64,000 nucleotides of DNA from Rohdeia sp041398665 (GTDB taxonomy: Bacteria > Planctomycetota > UBA1135 > GCA-002686595), in NCBI GenBank assembly GCA_041398665.1, contig JAWKUH010000005.1, positions 170,379 through 234,378 of the forward strand. The letters run 5' to 3'. The notes below the pieces were generated by a model, which was not told where the DNA came from, did no database searches, and was given only the letters and a program-made list of their open reading frames with translations. Shown here piece after piece: positions 55,868 through 64,000 of the stretch. Each line of letters opens with the position of its first letter. Within the stretch, counting starts at the first letter, position 1. Made by a program: the position numbers and the translations under genes.

Positions 55868-57613
55868 ATGACGAGAGAAGAAGGAACAGGAGAGCGCGTA
55901 CACCACCATCGGCTCGCCGCGTGGGGCATCGCGGGCGTGCTCGCGGTGCTCGCGACGTGGGCCGCCGCGACGCGTCCCGGCGCGGAACGCGCGGAGGCGC
56001 GCAGCGCGGCCGCACCGGAGGCGGGGTCGGCGGCGGCGCAGGAACGGGCGAACCCGTTCGTCGTCGCCGTCGACGACGACCGCGGTGACGGCATCCGACG
56101 CGACGACGACGCGCCCGGCGGCGGGCTCGGAGGGGGCGACGGTCTCGGCCGCACGGCGACGCTCGTCCCGGAGTCGCGGCCGGTCGCGATCGACCCGGCG
56201 CTCGCCGCGCGCGTCCGTTCGATCGTCGACGACGCTCTCGCGAAGGCGTCGCGCGCGACGGACGGTCGCGCCTCGGCGAGCACGTGCACCGTGACGTACC
56301 GCGTCCTCGACCTCGCGGACGGTGCGGTCGTGCTCGAGCGCGGACCGCGGACGCCGGTCGCTCCGGCGTCGAACCTCAAACTCGTCACCACGACGGCGGC
56401 GCTCCTCTCGCTCGGTACGGAGTACCGGTTCACGACCCGTGTCGACGCGATCGGCGAACTGCGCGAGGGTCGCCTCGAGGGCGACCTCGTCGTACGCGCG
56501 GGAGGCGACCCGTTCCACGTGCAGGGCGACCCGGCGGCGGCGGAGCGGCTCGTCGACGAGCTCGCGCGCCAGGTCGCGCGCGCGGGCGTCACGAGCGTCG
56601 CGGGCGACGTCGTGCTCGACCTCGGCGCCTGGGCCGACGTCGAGCGAGGACCCGGCTGGCCGGAGTCGAAGTACGAGTGGACGTCGAGCTACGCCTTCGT
56701 CGCGGGCCTCACGGTGAACGCGGGGCGCATCGGCTACGTCGTCGAGCCGACCGAACCTGGGCGCAGGGCGCGGGCCAGGTTCGTGCCGGCACCGACGGGC
56801 GAACCGGGCGAGCTCGACGTCGCGACCGTGGACGGGAGCGCCATCGACGTGCGCGTCGACACCTTCGTCGCCACGCCGCGAGCCGGTCTCTCGGGCAGCA
56901 TCGGTGCGTCGGTCCCGCGCTACGAGGGCGAGTTCCGGCACCTCGACCCCGTCGCGTACTTCGGTGCGGTGTTCACGAGCCGACTCGTCGCGAACGGCGT
57001 CGGCCTCTCCGGGGCGGTCGTGCGACGACGGGGCGACGTCGGCGGCTTCGAGGTCGCGCGCCTCGAGACGCCGTGGACCGACCACCTCGTGGCGATCAAC
57101 ACCTACTCCGACAACTCGATCGCCGACGCGGTGTTCCTGACGCTCGGACTCGAGCGGTTCGGGCGCGCGGACCGCGAGTCGGGGGCGAAGCGCGTGCGCG
57201 AGATCCTGGTGGGACTCGGCGCCGACGTGTCGACCTACGTCCAGAAGGGCGGCTCCGGACTCTCGCGCGACAACCGCGTGACCGTGGAGATGCTGAGCGA
57301 ACTCCTGGCGCGCGTCGCGCGCGAGCCCGACGCGAGGCTCCGCCAGGTCTTCCTCGACTCGCTCGCCGTCTCGGGGCGCACCGGGACGCTCTCGGATCGC
57401 ATGACGGGTCGCGCGGCGGGTCGCATGCACGGCAAGACCGGCTTCATCAACGGAGCGAGTGCGCTCTCCGGCTTCGTCACGACCGAGGAGGGCCGCGAGC
57501 TGGTCTTCTCGTGCGTCGTGAACTACCCGCGCACCGACGGCCTCAACAATTCGTGCTGGAAGCCGATGCACGACGCGATCGTCGAGGAACTCGTCGGGTG
57601 GCGCCGCCGATGA
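55868..57613 (+). CDS. dacB: D-alanyl-D-alanine carboxypeptidase/endopeptidase (PBP4-type)
   Basis: A 581-residue penicillin-binding protein of the S13 family, which trims or cleaves peptide cross-links in peptidoglycan. A hydrophobic anchor (LAAWGIAGVLAVLATW) precedes a 90-residue low-complexity Asp/Gly region. The serine active site is in APASNLKLVTT (SxxK, about residue 168). YSDNSIAD is the SxN motif and MHGKTGF the KTG motif, in order. The presence of an intact S13 enzyme argues that this cell has conventional peptidoglycan. Its stop overlaps the next ATG by 4 nt. Confidence 0.92.
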   Translation: MTREEGTGERVHHHRLAAWGIAGVLAVLATWAAATRPGAERAEARSAAAPEAGSAAAQERANPFVVAVDDDRGDGIRRDDDAPGGGLGGGDGLGRTATLVPESRPVAIDPALAARVRSIVDDALAKASRATDGRASASTCTVTYRVLDLADGAVVLERGPRTPVAPASNLKLVTTTAALLSLGTEYRFTTRVDAIGELREGRLEGDLVVRAGGDPFHVQGDPAAAERLVDELARQVARAGVTSVAGDVVLDLGAWADVERGPGWPESKYEWTSSYAFVAGLTVNAGRIGYVVEPTEPGRRARARFVPAPTGEPGELDVATVDGSAIDVRVDTFVATPRAGLSGSIGASVPRYEGEFRHLDPVAYFGAVFTSRLVANGVGLSGAVVRRRGDVGGFEVARLETPWTDHLVAINTYSDNSIADAVFLTLGLERFGRADRESGAKRVREILVGLGADVSTYVQKGGSGLSRDNRVTVEMLSELLARVAREPDARLRQVFLDSLAVSGRTGTLSDRMTGRAAGRMHGKTGFINGASALSGFVTTEEGRELVFSCVVNYPRTDGLNNSCWKPMHDAIVEELVGWRRR

Positions 57614-58576
57614 GCGGGCACGACCTCTCGACCGCCGCGGGACGACTCGCCGTCGCACACGTCGCCGCGGGTTGGGCGCGCGAGGCCGGTGAGTTGCTGC
57701 TCGAGCGGTTCGGGCGGCTCGAGAGCGGCGAGATCCGCACGAAGAGCTCGCGCCGCGACCTCGTGACGACCGTCGACGTCGCGAGCGAACGGCTCGTCGT
57801 GTCGCGCATCCGCGCGGCGTTCCCGGACCACGCGATCGAAGCCGAGGAGGAGGTGGCGGAGACGGGGCGCGACGTCTGGTTCGTCGATCCGCTCGACGGG
57901 ACGGTCAACTTCGTCCACGGTCTCCCGTTCTTCTGCGTGTCGATCGCGCTTCACCGCGACGGCGTCCCGACGGTCGCCGCGATCCACGCGCCGCGGCTCG
58001 GCGAGACCTTCGTCGCTGCGCTCGGAGCCGGAGCGTTCCTCGGCGACGCGCCGATCGCGGTGTCGACGACCGCGGAGCTCGCGGACGCCGTGCTGGCGAC
58101 GGGTTTCCCGTACCGGCGCGGCGAGTTGCCGAACGGCAACCTCGGGAACTTCGCGCGGTTGTTCCCGCTGGTCCGCGGGCTGCGACGCATGGGCTCGGCC
58201 GCGCTCGACCTCGCGTACTGCGCGGCTGGTCGGCTCGACGCGTTCTGGGAGCTGCACCTCGCGCCGCACGACGTCGCGGCGGGAGCCCTGCTCGTGCGCG
58301 AGGTGGGCGGCGTCGTCACCGACTTCGAGCACGGCGACGACTCGCTCCGAGGGGCACGCTCGCCGCGGGCCCGCGCCGCTCGTCGACGAGCTGCTGTCCC
58401 ACGTGCACGCCCGCGAGGAGATCCCGCCTCGGTCCGCCCTTCGTGCGCTGACGGGCGCGCCGCGCTCGGGCCTCTCCCGAGGCACGGCTGGCGCCCAACG
58501 GTCGCGCGGGAACGCAGGCGCCGCTTCGCGCCGCGCGGAAACGCAGCGCGCCGCTTCGCGCCGCGCGGGAACGTAG
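57610..58576 (+). pseudogene. inositol-monophosphatase-family enzyme (C-terminus frame-broken)
   Basis: An IMPase/CysQ-type Li-sensitive phosphatase. Metal-binding motifs: EAEEEVAETG, VDPLDGTVNFVHGLPFF, and the final AAGRLDAFWELHLAPHDVAAGALLVREVGG (WD-like motif with HDVAAG). To residue about 245 it is intact. The usual ending is recovered only if one G is restored at 58351-58354 and one C at 58370-58372: RGGTLAAGPAPLVDELLSHVHAREE. The corrected frame then reads into the 30-bp tandem repeats and stops at TAG 58574-58576; a true stop may be earlier. Substrate may be inositol phosphate, PAP or fructose-1,6-bisphosphate. Confidence 0.8.
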
Positions 58577-58599
58577 CGGCGCCGCTTCGCGCCGCGCGG
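58504..58599. repeat. 30-bp tandem hairpin repeats (convergent-gap island 4, left part)
   Basis: Three near-identical 29-31 bp units (58504-58532, 58533-58562, 58563-58593) plus a partial fourth. Each has the form GCGCGG(G/A)AACG(C/T)AG followed by GCGCCGCTTCGCGCC, which can fold. The same unit is found at 19714-19745. It abuts the end of the IMPase reading frame. Confidence 0.75.
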
Positions 58600-58605
58600 A
58601 TGGAT

Positions 58606-58743
58606 TCACAGGGAGACACGGAGGACGCAGCCCACGAACGCGCGTCGTTGACGGGCGATCACAGGTACCGTGTCGTGTCCCGATCGCCGTTGCCGTCTCG
58701 GGCAGCGCCGCGTGGTCTCTGTGCCCTCTGTGCCTCCCTGTGA
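58606..58743. repeat. element E2, divergent copy c (island 4)
   Basis: A 138-bp element bounded by TCACAGGGAGACACGGAG and TGTGCCTCCCTGTGA, an imperfect version of the E2 termini at 28.8 kb. As after E2b, it is followed by a GTGTGG-CTT segment and then a palindrome (GGCGCCGAAGGCGCC, about 58760-58774). Confidence 0.7.
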
Positions 58744-58810
58744 ACTGTGTGGACTTCGGCGCCGAAGGCGCCGAGCGCAGCAGCTTGCGCCCCCTTTTCG
58801 CCGCGAACGA

Positions 58811-61800
58811 TCAGGGCCCGAGCCGCAGCGCCACCGCGGAGGTGATCCGACCACCGAAGAGGGTCGAACCGAGCAGCGCCTGCGCGAACAGCGAGGTACC
58901 CGCGAGCTGCGGGTAGGGCGGGACGGAGAGCGGGAAGGCGACGTGGCCCGCGACGTCCGTGGTCGACCCGAACAGGAAGGCGACGCCGGGATCGACGAGC
59001 AGCGGAAGACCGGGCGCGAGCTCGACCGACGCCGGGAAGAACGAGACCGCGAGCAACGCGGGCACGAAGGGCGCGTCCGTCGTCGAGAGTTCGAAGGCGG
59101 CACCGGGCGCGAGCGAACCCGCGAACGTGAGGTCGAGCGGCGCGCCCGCCCCGACCGCGGAGTCGTAGCGCACGTGTCCGCCCGGAGTCGGGAGGTTCGC
59201 GGAACCCGGCGAGGGATCGAGGAGCCGCACGCGCGGCAGCTGCCCGTCGAGCACGCCGCCGACCGACGTGTCGGTCGGCATCGGACCGAACGCGAAGCCG
59301 TCGACGAGCACCGGCGCGGGCCCGCCGTCGTCGCGGAACACGCCGATCTCCTCGCCGTCCTTCGACAGCGAGAACGACGCGTGCAGCGGTCCGTCCGCGA
59401 CGTCGCCGTCGCACCAGACGAGCACGCGCCCTCCCGGAGGGACGACGGTGCCGGAGGGGAGCGCGAACTTCGTGGGGTTGGCGAGGTCGTCGGTGAGGTA
59501 GTGGTCGACGAGGTCGATCGCGAAGGCGGTCGGGTTGACCAGCTCCACGAAGTCCTCGTACTGGCCCTGCGGGTCGGTGAGCAGGCCGTCGTTGTCGGCG
59601 CACACCTCGTTCACGAACAGCCCTTCGCTCGTCGGCACGACGACCGTGAAGGACTCGACCTCGCTCGGAGCGTCGCCGGGGAAGACCGAGACGTCGCCGT
59701 ACTCGTCCAGCGCGCGCACCCAGTACTCGACGGTCTGCCCGGCGGCGAAGGGGCCGATGGTCGTCTCGAACCAACCCGACCCGAGGTCCGTGAGCGGAAG
59801 GATCGCGAAGGCTCCGGGACCGACGCGGACGTGGAGTTCGACGACGTCGACGTCCTCGTCGTCGACGTGCGCGCCGACGGTGACGACCTCACCGGGCTGC
59901 GGCGCCGACGGCGAGACCGAGACGAGGCGCAGGTAGGGCGGGAGGTTGTCCGAGGTGACGTTCGGCGCGCCCGGCGTCGGTTCGTTCGAGAACTCGAGGA
60001 TGGGCTGCGGTGACGGGCCCTCGCGCCGCTGGAAGCTGATGTCGTCGCGCTGGGGTCCGAAGTGCACGACGTCGAGGAGCTGCGTCCCGCCCGGGGCGAA
60101 GAGCGCGACCGCTTCGCCGCCCGCACGCAGCGAGAAGCTCGCGTGCAGACCGGCCTGTCCGACGTCGCCGTCGCACCAGACGACGAGCCGCGCTCCGGCG
60201 GCGAGCGTCGTCCCGCTCGGGAACGTCCACTTCGTCGGGACCGCCGGGTCGTCGGTCAGGAGGTGGCCCGTGAGGTCGACCGTCGACGTGCCCGCGTTCA
60301 CGATCTCGACCCAGTCGTCGAACTCGCCCGCGGGGTCGGCGATCGTCGAACGGTTCGAGGCCATGACCTCGTCGATCCACAGCGGCTGCGGCATGGCCCC
60401 GACGGGGTCGCCGGCGAACTGCGAGAGGATCGCGTTCTTGCGGACCTGGGCCTGGACGCGGATCGCGGTCACGCTCGCGAGGTAGGGACCGTCGTCCTCC
60501 CAGCCGAACTTGCGGTAGTCGGCGAGCACGTCCTCCTCGACGAGGTCGCGCTGCGACTGCACGAGTTGGTCGAACGCACCGCCGACCTCGGGGGACGCCG
60601 CGCCGTCGAGCAGCGCCTCGATCTTGCGCTTGAAGTTCCAGCGGAACGTCGGGTCGGAGAGGACCTTGGTCGTGAGCTGGTTCTGCCCGATCCAGCTGGG
60701 GTACGAGCCGAACGCGTAGCTGACGTTGTTCTGCTTCCAGGTCGCGTCGTTGTCCCAGGTGTAGACGTGCCAGCGACCGACGTCCGGGTCGAGGTAGAGG
60801 TGGTAGTCGCGCACCACCTTCTCGAGGTCGTCGACGATCGAGGTCGCGGCGAGGTAGGCGAGGTAGTCCGTCGTGTCGACGGTCCGCGCGAGCCAGGGTC
60901 GGATGTTCGCGACGGGCGTCGCCGTCAGGTCGTCGACGAAGTCGACGAGGTCGGTGTAGGCGGGGTCGTCGCCGACCTTCTGTTTGTACGCCGTCTGGTA
61001 GGTGTTCCCGGTGAGCGGATCGACCGGATACAGCGTGCTGACGTAGTTGAGGTAGGCCTGGTAGACGCTGCCCTTCGCGAGCTCGCGGTGGCGCAGGAAG
61101 TCCTCCTCGATCACCTCGAGGTCCTCGAACACGCCCGCGAACTCGCCGTTGATCTCGAGGTGGATCCACTCGGTGTGCGGCGTCGCGTGTCCAGCCGCGA
61201 CGTACATGCGCCGCGCGAGTTCCTGTCGGATCAGCGCGTCGTCGGAGAAGTGCGACTTGAGGTTGAGCTCGCGGCGGTCCTGGAAGTGCTGTCCCTGACC
61301 GAAACGCAGCTTGTAGCTCTTCTTCGGGTCGTCGCCGGAGGTGAAGCCGCTGTAGCGCAGCGTCGCGGCGTAGTGCCGCCCGTCGACCGCGAGGTCGACG
61401 GGGATCTCGAAGTCCGGTTCGGTCTTGAAGAGCAGGTCGAGCTGGCGCTGGTCGGCGGGATCGATCGTGAGTTCGTAGACGCGCAGCTTCGACGTCGAGG
61501 CGTCGCGCGCGGTCGCGGCGACGACGTCGCTCGTCGGTCCCTCTCCGCTCGCGCCGAGCGGCACGACGCGGTAGCGTCGTTCGACACCGACGGGCGCGTC
61601 GCGGTCGACGTAGCTCGCGGGCTGCGACCACAGCGTCGCGAGCGGCTGGAACGCTCCGCCAGGTCCGTCCGCCGCCTCGACGCGGTACCCGAGCAGCGAC
61701 GGCGCGTCGACGCGGTCGAAGGTGAGCACGTTCGCGCCGTAGCTCCACTTCACGGCGACGCCCGTCGGCTTCGCCGGCAGGGGCGGCGCGGTGTCGACCC

Positions 61801-62341
61801 GGAACACCTCGATCCCGTTCAGGATCGAGTCCCCGACGTCGAGCACGGGTTCGACGTCGAGTCGCCCGTCCGAGACGACCACGGGCAACGTCGCGACCGC
61901 TCCGTAGTCGTGTCCGTACCGCGCCGCGAGGTCGACGTCGACGAGCGCGTCCGCGCCCTCGAGGCGCACGGTGAAGCGGCGCAGCCCCGGACCGTGCTCG
62001 ACGATCTCGCACAGGTGGAGCCGCACGAGGTAGTTCCCGTTCGCGACGTCGAAGCGGTAGGCCGACCAGCCCTGGCGCGCGGTCTTCGTGAGCTGCACGT
62101 ACGGCGAGGCCACCGGACCCACGCGGTTCTCGGCGGTGACGACGCCGCTCCCTCCGACCGTCCCGAACCCGCCGGGCGCGTAGGCCTGGTCGCCCGCGAA
62201 CGTCGCTCCGCCGACCACGAGGGATCCGCCGCCGCAGTTCACGCGGGCCACCGCGGTCTGGGCCGGAGCGGGAGCGGCGAGGGGCGCCGCCAGGAGCAGC
62301 GCGGCGAGCGGACGAGCGTGGGATCGGACGGTGCGGAGCAT
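58811..62341 (-). CDS. large secreted CotH-kinase / lamin-tail-domain surface protein
   Basis: A 1176-residue exported protein. The signal peptide is PLAALLLAAPLAAPAPA. Domains in order: a malectin-like carbohydrate-binding region (about 30-190, GWSAYRFDVANGNYLVRLHLCEI); an FN3-like module (190-275); a CotH kinase-like domain (about 285-620, with KSYKLRFGQGQ, ELNLKSHFSD, VYTWDNDATW); lamin-tail domain 1 (650-770); an Ig-like module; lamin-tail domain 2 (880-1010); and a C-terminal roughly 120-residue beta domain with LPLLVDPGVAFLFGSTTD. The last type is one I associate with secreted proteins of the Pla163/Poly30 group, from memory. CotH kinases phosphorylate spore-coat proteins in Bacillus; the target here is unknown. 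Confidence 0.86.
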   Translation of the reverse strand: MLRTVRSHARPLAALLLAAPLAAPAPAQTAVARVNCGGGSLVVGGATFAGDQAYAPGGFGTVGGSGVVTAENRVGPVASPYVQLTKTARQGWSAYRFDVANGNYLVRLHLCEIVEHGPGLRRFTVRLEGADALVDVDLAARYGHDYGAVATLPVVVSDGRLDVEPVLDVGDSILNGIEVFRVDTAPPLPAKPTGVAVKWSYGANVLTFDRVDAPSLLGYRVEAADGPGGAFQPLATLWSQPASYVDRDAPVGVERRYRVVPLGASGEGPTSDVVAATARDASTSKLRVYELTIDPADQRQLDLLFKTEPDFEIPVDLAVDGRHYAATLRYSGFTSGDDPKKSYKLRFGQGQHFQDRRELNLKSHFSDDALIRQELARRMYVAAGHATPHTEWIHLEINGEFAGVFEDLEVIEEDFLRHRELAKGSVYQAYLNYVSTLYPVDPLTGNTYQTAYKQKVGDDPAYTDLVDFVDDLTATPVANIRPWLARTVDTTDYLAYLAATSIVDDLEKVVRDYHLYLDPDVGRWHVYTWDNDATWKQNNVSYAFGSYPSWIGQNQLTTKVLSDPTFRWNFKRKIEALLDGAASPEVGGAFDQLVQSQRDLVEEDVLADYRKFGWEDDGPYLASVTAIRVQAQVRKNAILSQFAGDPVGAMPQPLWIDEVMASNRSTIADPAGEFDDWVEIVNAGTSTVDLTGHLLTDDPAVPTKWTFPSGTTLAAGARLVVWCDGDVGQAGLHASFSLRAGGEAVALFAPGGTQLLDVVHFGPQRDDISFQRREGPSPQPILEFSNEPTPGAPNVTSDNLPPYLRLVSVSPSAPQPGEVVTVGAHVDDEDVDVVELHVRVGPGAFAILPLTDLGSGWFETTIGPFAAGQTVEYWVRALDEYGDVSVFPGDAPSEVESFTVVVPTSEGLFVNEVCADNDGLLTDPQGQYEDFVELVNPTAFAIDLVDHYLTDDLANPTKFALPSGTVVPPGGRVLVWCDGDVADGPLHASFSLSKDGEEIGVFRDDGGPAPVLVDGFAFGPMPTDTSVGGVLDGQLPRVRLLDPSPGSANLPTPGGHVRYDSAVGAGAPLDLTFAGSLAPGAAFELSTTDAPFVPALLAVSFFPASVELAPGLPLLVDPGVAFLFGSTTDVAGHVAFPLSVPPYPQLAGTSLFAQALLGSTLFGGRITSAVALRLGP

Positions 62342-62429
62342 GGCGGCGGGGGACCTCGGACCGACCCTGGACCGCAGCCGCGGGGCACGGGTTCGCCGGG
62401 GTTCCGGAATCCTCGGGCGGACGGCGTCA

Positions 62430-62435
62430 ATTATG
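62430..62435 (-). promoter_or_regulatory. -10-like box CATAAT for the CotH gene
   Basis: Minus-strand CATAAT lies 88 nt before the CotH-protein ATG, in an unusually AT-rich patch of the gap. Confidence 0.35.
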
Positions 62436-62560
62436 ACGCGCCCGCGGCGGCGCCGCGCGGGGAGGGCCTCGATCCCTGGTGAGGGTGCCCGGGAGCCCCG
62501 GGAGGGGCCGTCCCAGGAGGTGGGCGGGCGCCGACCCCGCTGGAGGGGCCGCCGGGGGCC

Positions 62561-62697
62561 ACCCGGTACTGGCCTCGCTCGCTGGTGATGGCTCCTCCCG
62601 TCACGGGAAGGGCGGTTCCCGAAGGCCCGACCCCGCGTCACGCCCCCGAGGACGGGGGTCGGCCGGAGGTCACCAACGAGCGGGGCCAGTACCGGGT
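62561..62697. repeat. inverted-repeat element IR-B
   Basis: Its arms at 62561-62589 and 62669-62697 are reverse complements with three differences in 29 nt. They share the CCGGTACTGGCC and CTCG(C/T)TGGTGA core with IR-A at 39.2 kb; the 79-bp cores between the arms are different. It lies in the divergent gap between the CotH gene and uvrA. Confidence 0.8.
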
Positions 62698-62810
62698 TCG
62701 ACGTCGCGCACCGGCCGGCGGGAACGGCCCTCCGGGGCCGCCCGGGGCGGGTCCCAAGGACCCCGTCCCGCGGCCCCGCGAGGGGGCAGATCGGACGGCG
62801 CCCGCCCTGC

Positions 62811-62816
62811 TATGGT
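62811..62816 (+). promoter_or_regulatory. -10-like box TATGGT for uvrA
   Basis: TATGGT ends 54 nt before the uvrA ATG. No LexA-box candidate that could be named with confidence is visible in the gap. Confidence 0.35.
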
Positions 62817-62870
62817 GATGGGCTCGGACTTCCCTGCCCGAAGCTCCCCGACCCCTCCTTTCACCCCTCG

Positions 62871-64000
62871 ATGACACCCGCCCCGCGGCAGCCCCCGCCC
62901 CCCGGATCCGAGGTGATCGCGCTGCGCGGCGTGCGGGTCCACAACCTCCGCGGTGTGGACCTGGACGTGCCCAAGGGGCGCCTCGTGGCCGTGACGGGGG
63001 TGAGCGGGTCGGGCAAGAGCTCGCTCGCCTTCGACACGCTCTTCCGCGAGGGACAGCGGCGCTTCCTCGAGACGCTGTCGGCGTACGCCCGTCAGTTCCT
63101 CGGGCGGATGGAGAAGCCGGACCTCGAGAGCGCCGAGGGGCTGCTCCCGGCGATCGCGGTCGAGCAGAAGTCGGTGTCGCGCAGCGCGCGCTCGACGGTC
63201 GGCACGCTGACCGAGATCCACGACCACCTGCGCGTGCTCTACGCGCGCGCCGGCGTGCCGCACTGCCCGGACCACGGCGTCGCGCTCGCCGCGCAGACGC
63301 CGGGTCAGGTGGTGGAGCGCATCCTCGAGCGCTTCGGCGGACAGAAGCTCCACGTGCTCGCACCGCTCGTGCGCGACAGGAAGGGCCAGCACACGAAGCT
63401 CGCGGAGGACCTCGCGAAGCGCGGGTTCGCGCGCGCGCGCGTCGACGGAGCGATCGTCCGGCTCGAAGAGTTCCCCGAGCTCGAGCGCTACAAGCGCCAC
63501 ACCGTCGAGGTCGTCGTCGACCGCCTCGAGCTGCGCGAGGAGCAGGTGCCGCGCCTCCGCGAGGCCGTCGCCGGCGCGGTCGAGCTCGGCGAGGGCGACC
63601 TCGTCGTCCTCGGCGAGGACGGCGAGGTCGCGTTCTCGACGCGCCACACCTGCCCGGAGTGCGGTCGCGAGGCGCCGCCCCTCGAACCGCGCCTGTTCAG
63701 CTTCAACTCGCCGCACGGCGCGTGCCCGGCCTGCGACGGCCTCGGGACGCTGCGCCGACCCACGGAATCGAGCGTCGTCGCGGACCGCACGCGCTCGATC
63801 CGCGACGGAGCGCTCGCCGTCATGCGCAACAGCGGGGGCGCCCTCAACTTCCCGCGCGTCGACTTCGACTTCCTCGACCAGGTCGCCGAGGCGCACGGGT
63901 TCGACCTCGACACGCCCTGGCGCGACCTCCCGGCCGCCGCGCGCCGGATCGTCCTCCTCGGGACGGGCGAGGAACGCTTCGAGGACAGCTTCTCGTTCAG
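62871..64000 (+). CDS. uvrA: excinuclease ABC subunit A, N-terminal part (runs off the right edge)
   Basis: The DNA-damage sensor of nucleotide excision repair; a dimeric ABC ATPase that loads UvrB. The first 376 codons are present. IALRGVRVHNLRGVDLDVPKG is followed by Walker A GVSGSGKSSLAFDTLF. Next come FLETLSAYARQFLGRMEKPDLESAEG and the UvrB-contacting region. A zinc-finger part follows (CPECGREAPP...CPACDGLG). Start at ATG 62871 after a CCTCCTTTC stretch rather than a standard ribosome-binding site; an earlier start in this frame is not supported by similarity. Gene continues beyond 64000. Confidence 0.95.
   Translation, partial: MTPAPRQPPPPGSEVIALRGVRVHNLRGVDLDVPKGRLVAVTGVSGSGKSSLAFDTLFREGQRRFLETLSAYARQFLGRMEKPDLESAEGLLPAIAVEQKSVSRSARSTVGTLTEIHDHLRVLYARAGVPHCPDHGVALAAQTPGQVVERILERFGGQKLHVLAPLVRDRKGQHTKLAEDLAKRGFARARVDGAIVRLEEFPELERYKRHTVEVVVDRLELREEQVPRLREAVAGAVELGEGDLVVLGEDGEVAFSTRHTCPECGREAPPLEPRLFSFNSPHGACPACDGLGTLRRPTESSVVADRTRSIRDGALAVMRNSGGALNFPRVDFDFLDQVAEAHGFDLDTPWRDLPAAARRIVLLGTGEERFEDSFSF

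Overview
The window is about 70% GC, densely coded and bacterial. It probably comes from the Planctomycetota, possibly the marine Pla163/Poly30-type lineage. That placement is an inference from gene content: several planctomycete-style families (DUF1573 protein, sulfatase, CotH/lamin-tail surface protein, a short conserved protein at 49.9 kb), σ54 with σ54 activators, peptidoglycan genes (glmS, a PBP4-type enzyme), and an LpxH-like protein plus heptose phosphatase that point to an LPS-type outer membrane. No rRNA, tRNA, CRISPR array or transposase gene was seen.

Layout. 0-3.8 kb: start of an exported protein on the minus strand, moaC, and accB-accC with a lipoprotein gene. 3.9-19.7 kb: a long plus-strand polysaccharide locus. 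It first makes nucleotide sugars (UDP-xylose synthase, glmS, UDP-glucuronate 4-epimerase, rmlA, rmlD, rmlB). It then encodes export and polymerisation (Wza-like, Wzz-like, O-glycosylation-ligase type) and modification (asparagine-synthase-like amidotransferase, two GT4 enzymes, polysaccharide deacetylase). 20.1-25.5 kb (minus): a giant tetratricopeptide-like protein behind a σ54 activator with a degenerate receiver. 25.6-28.7 kb (plus): two GT2 glycosyltransferases and a FemAB-like protein. The ligase, amidotransferase, deacetylase and FemAB types are those usually found beside exosortase-A (XrtA) systems, but no exosortase or PEP-CTERM protein lies in the window.

29.2-34.4 kb: gmhB, a PEGA-like lipoprotein, an ArnT/PMT-like membrane glycosyltransferase, efp and rpoN. 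34.6-43.5 kb: a membrane protein, a degenerate GGDEF protein, a second σ54 response regulator, lpxH-like, cmk, plsC, rpsA, a lipoprotein and tyrS. 43.6-54.2 kb: sulfatase, DUF1573, glyA, a CobW GTPase, mtnA, purC, galE and a metallo-beta-lactamase-fold enzyme. 54.3-64 kb: M28 peptidase, dacB, inositol-monophosphatase family, a large CotH/lamin-tail surface protein and the start of uvrA.

Three patterns run across the window. (1) The four large gaps between convergent genes (19.7, 28.8, 32.1 and 58.6 kb) are filled with related hairpin repeats; the two other convergent junctions are about 15 bp and have none. A different inverted-repeat element occurs at 39.2 and 62.6 kb. (2) A recurrent -10-like hexamer (TAnnCT or nATACT, often followed by GC) precedes many starts, sometimes only 6-10 nt away, which suggests leaderless or near-leaderless mRNAs. 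(3) Several genes (the giant repeat protein, plsC, the MBL enzyme, the IMPase, probably moaC, and the ends of rpsA and lpxH) are broken by 1-2 base shifts, several of them at G or C runs. This looks more like long-read consensus error than gene decay.
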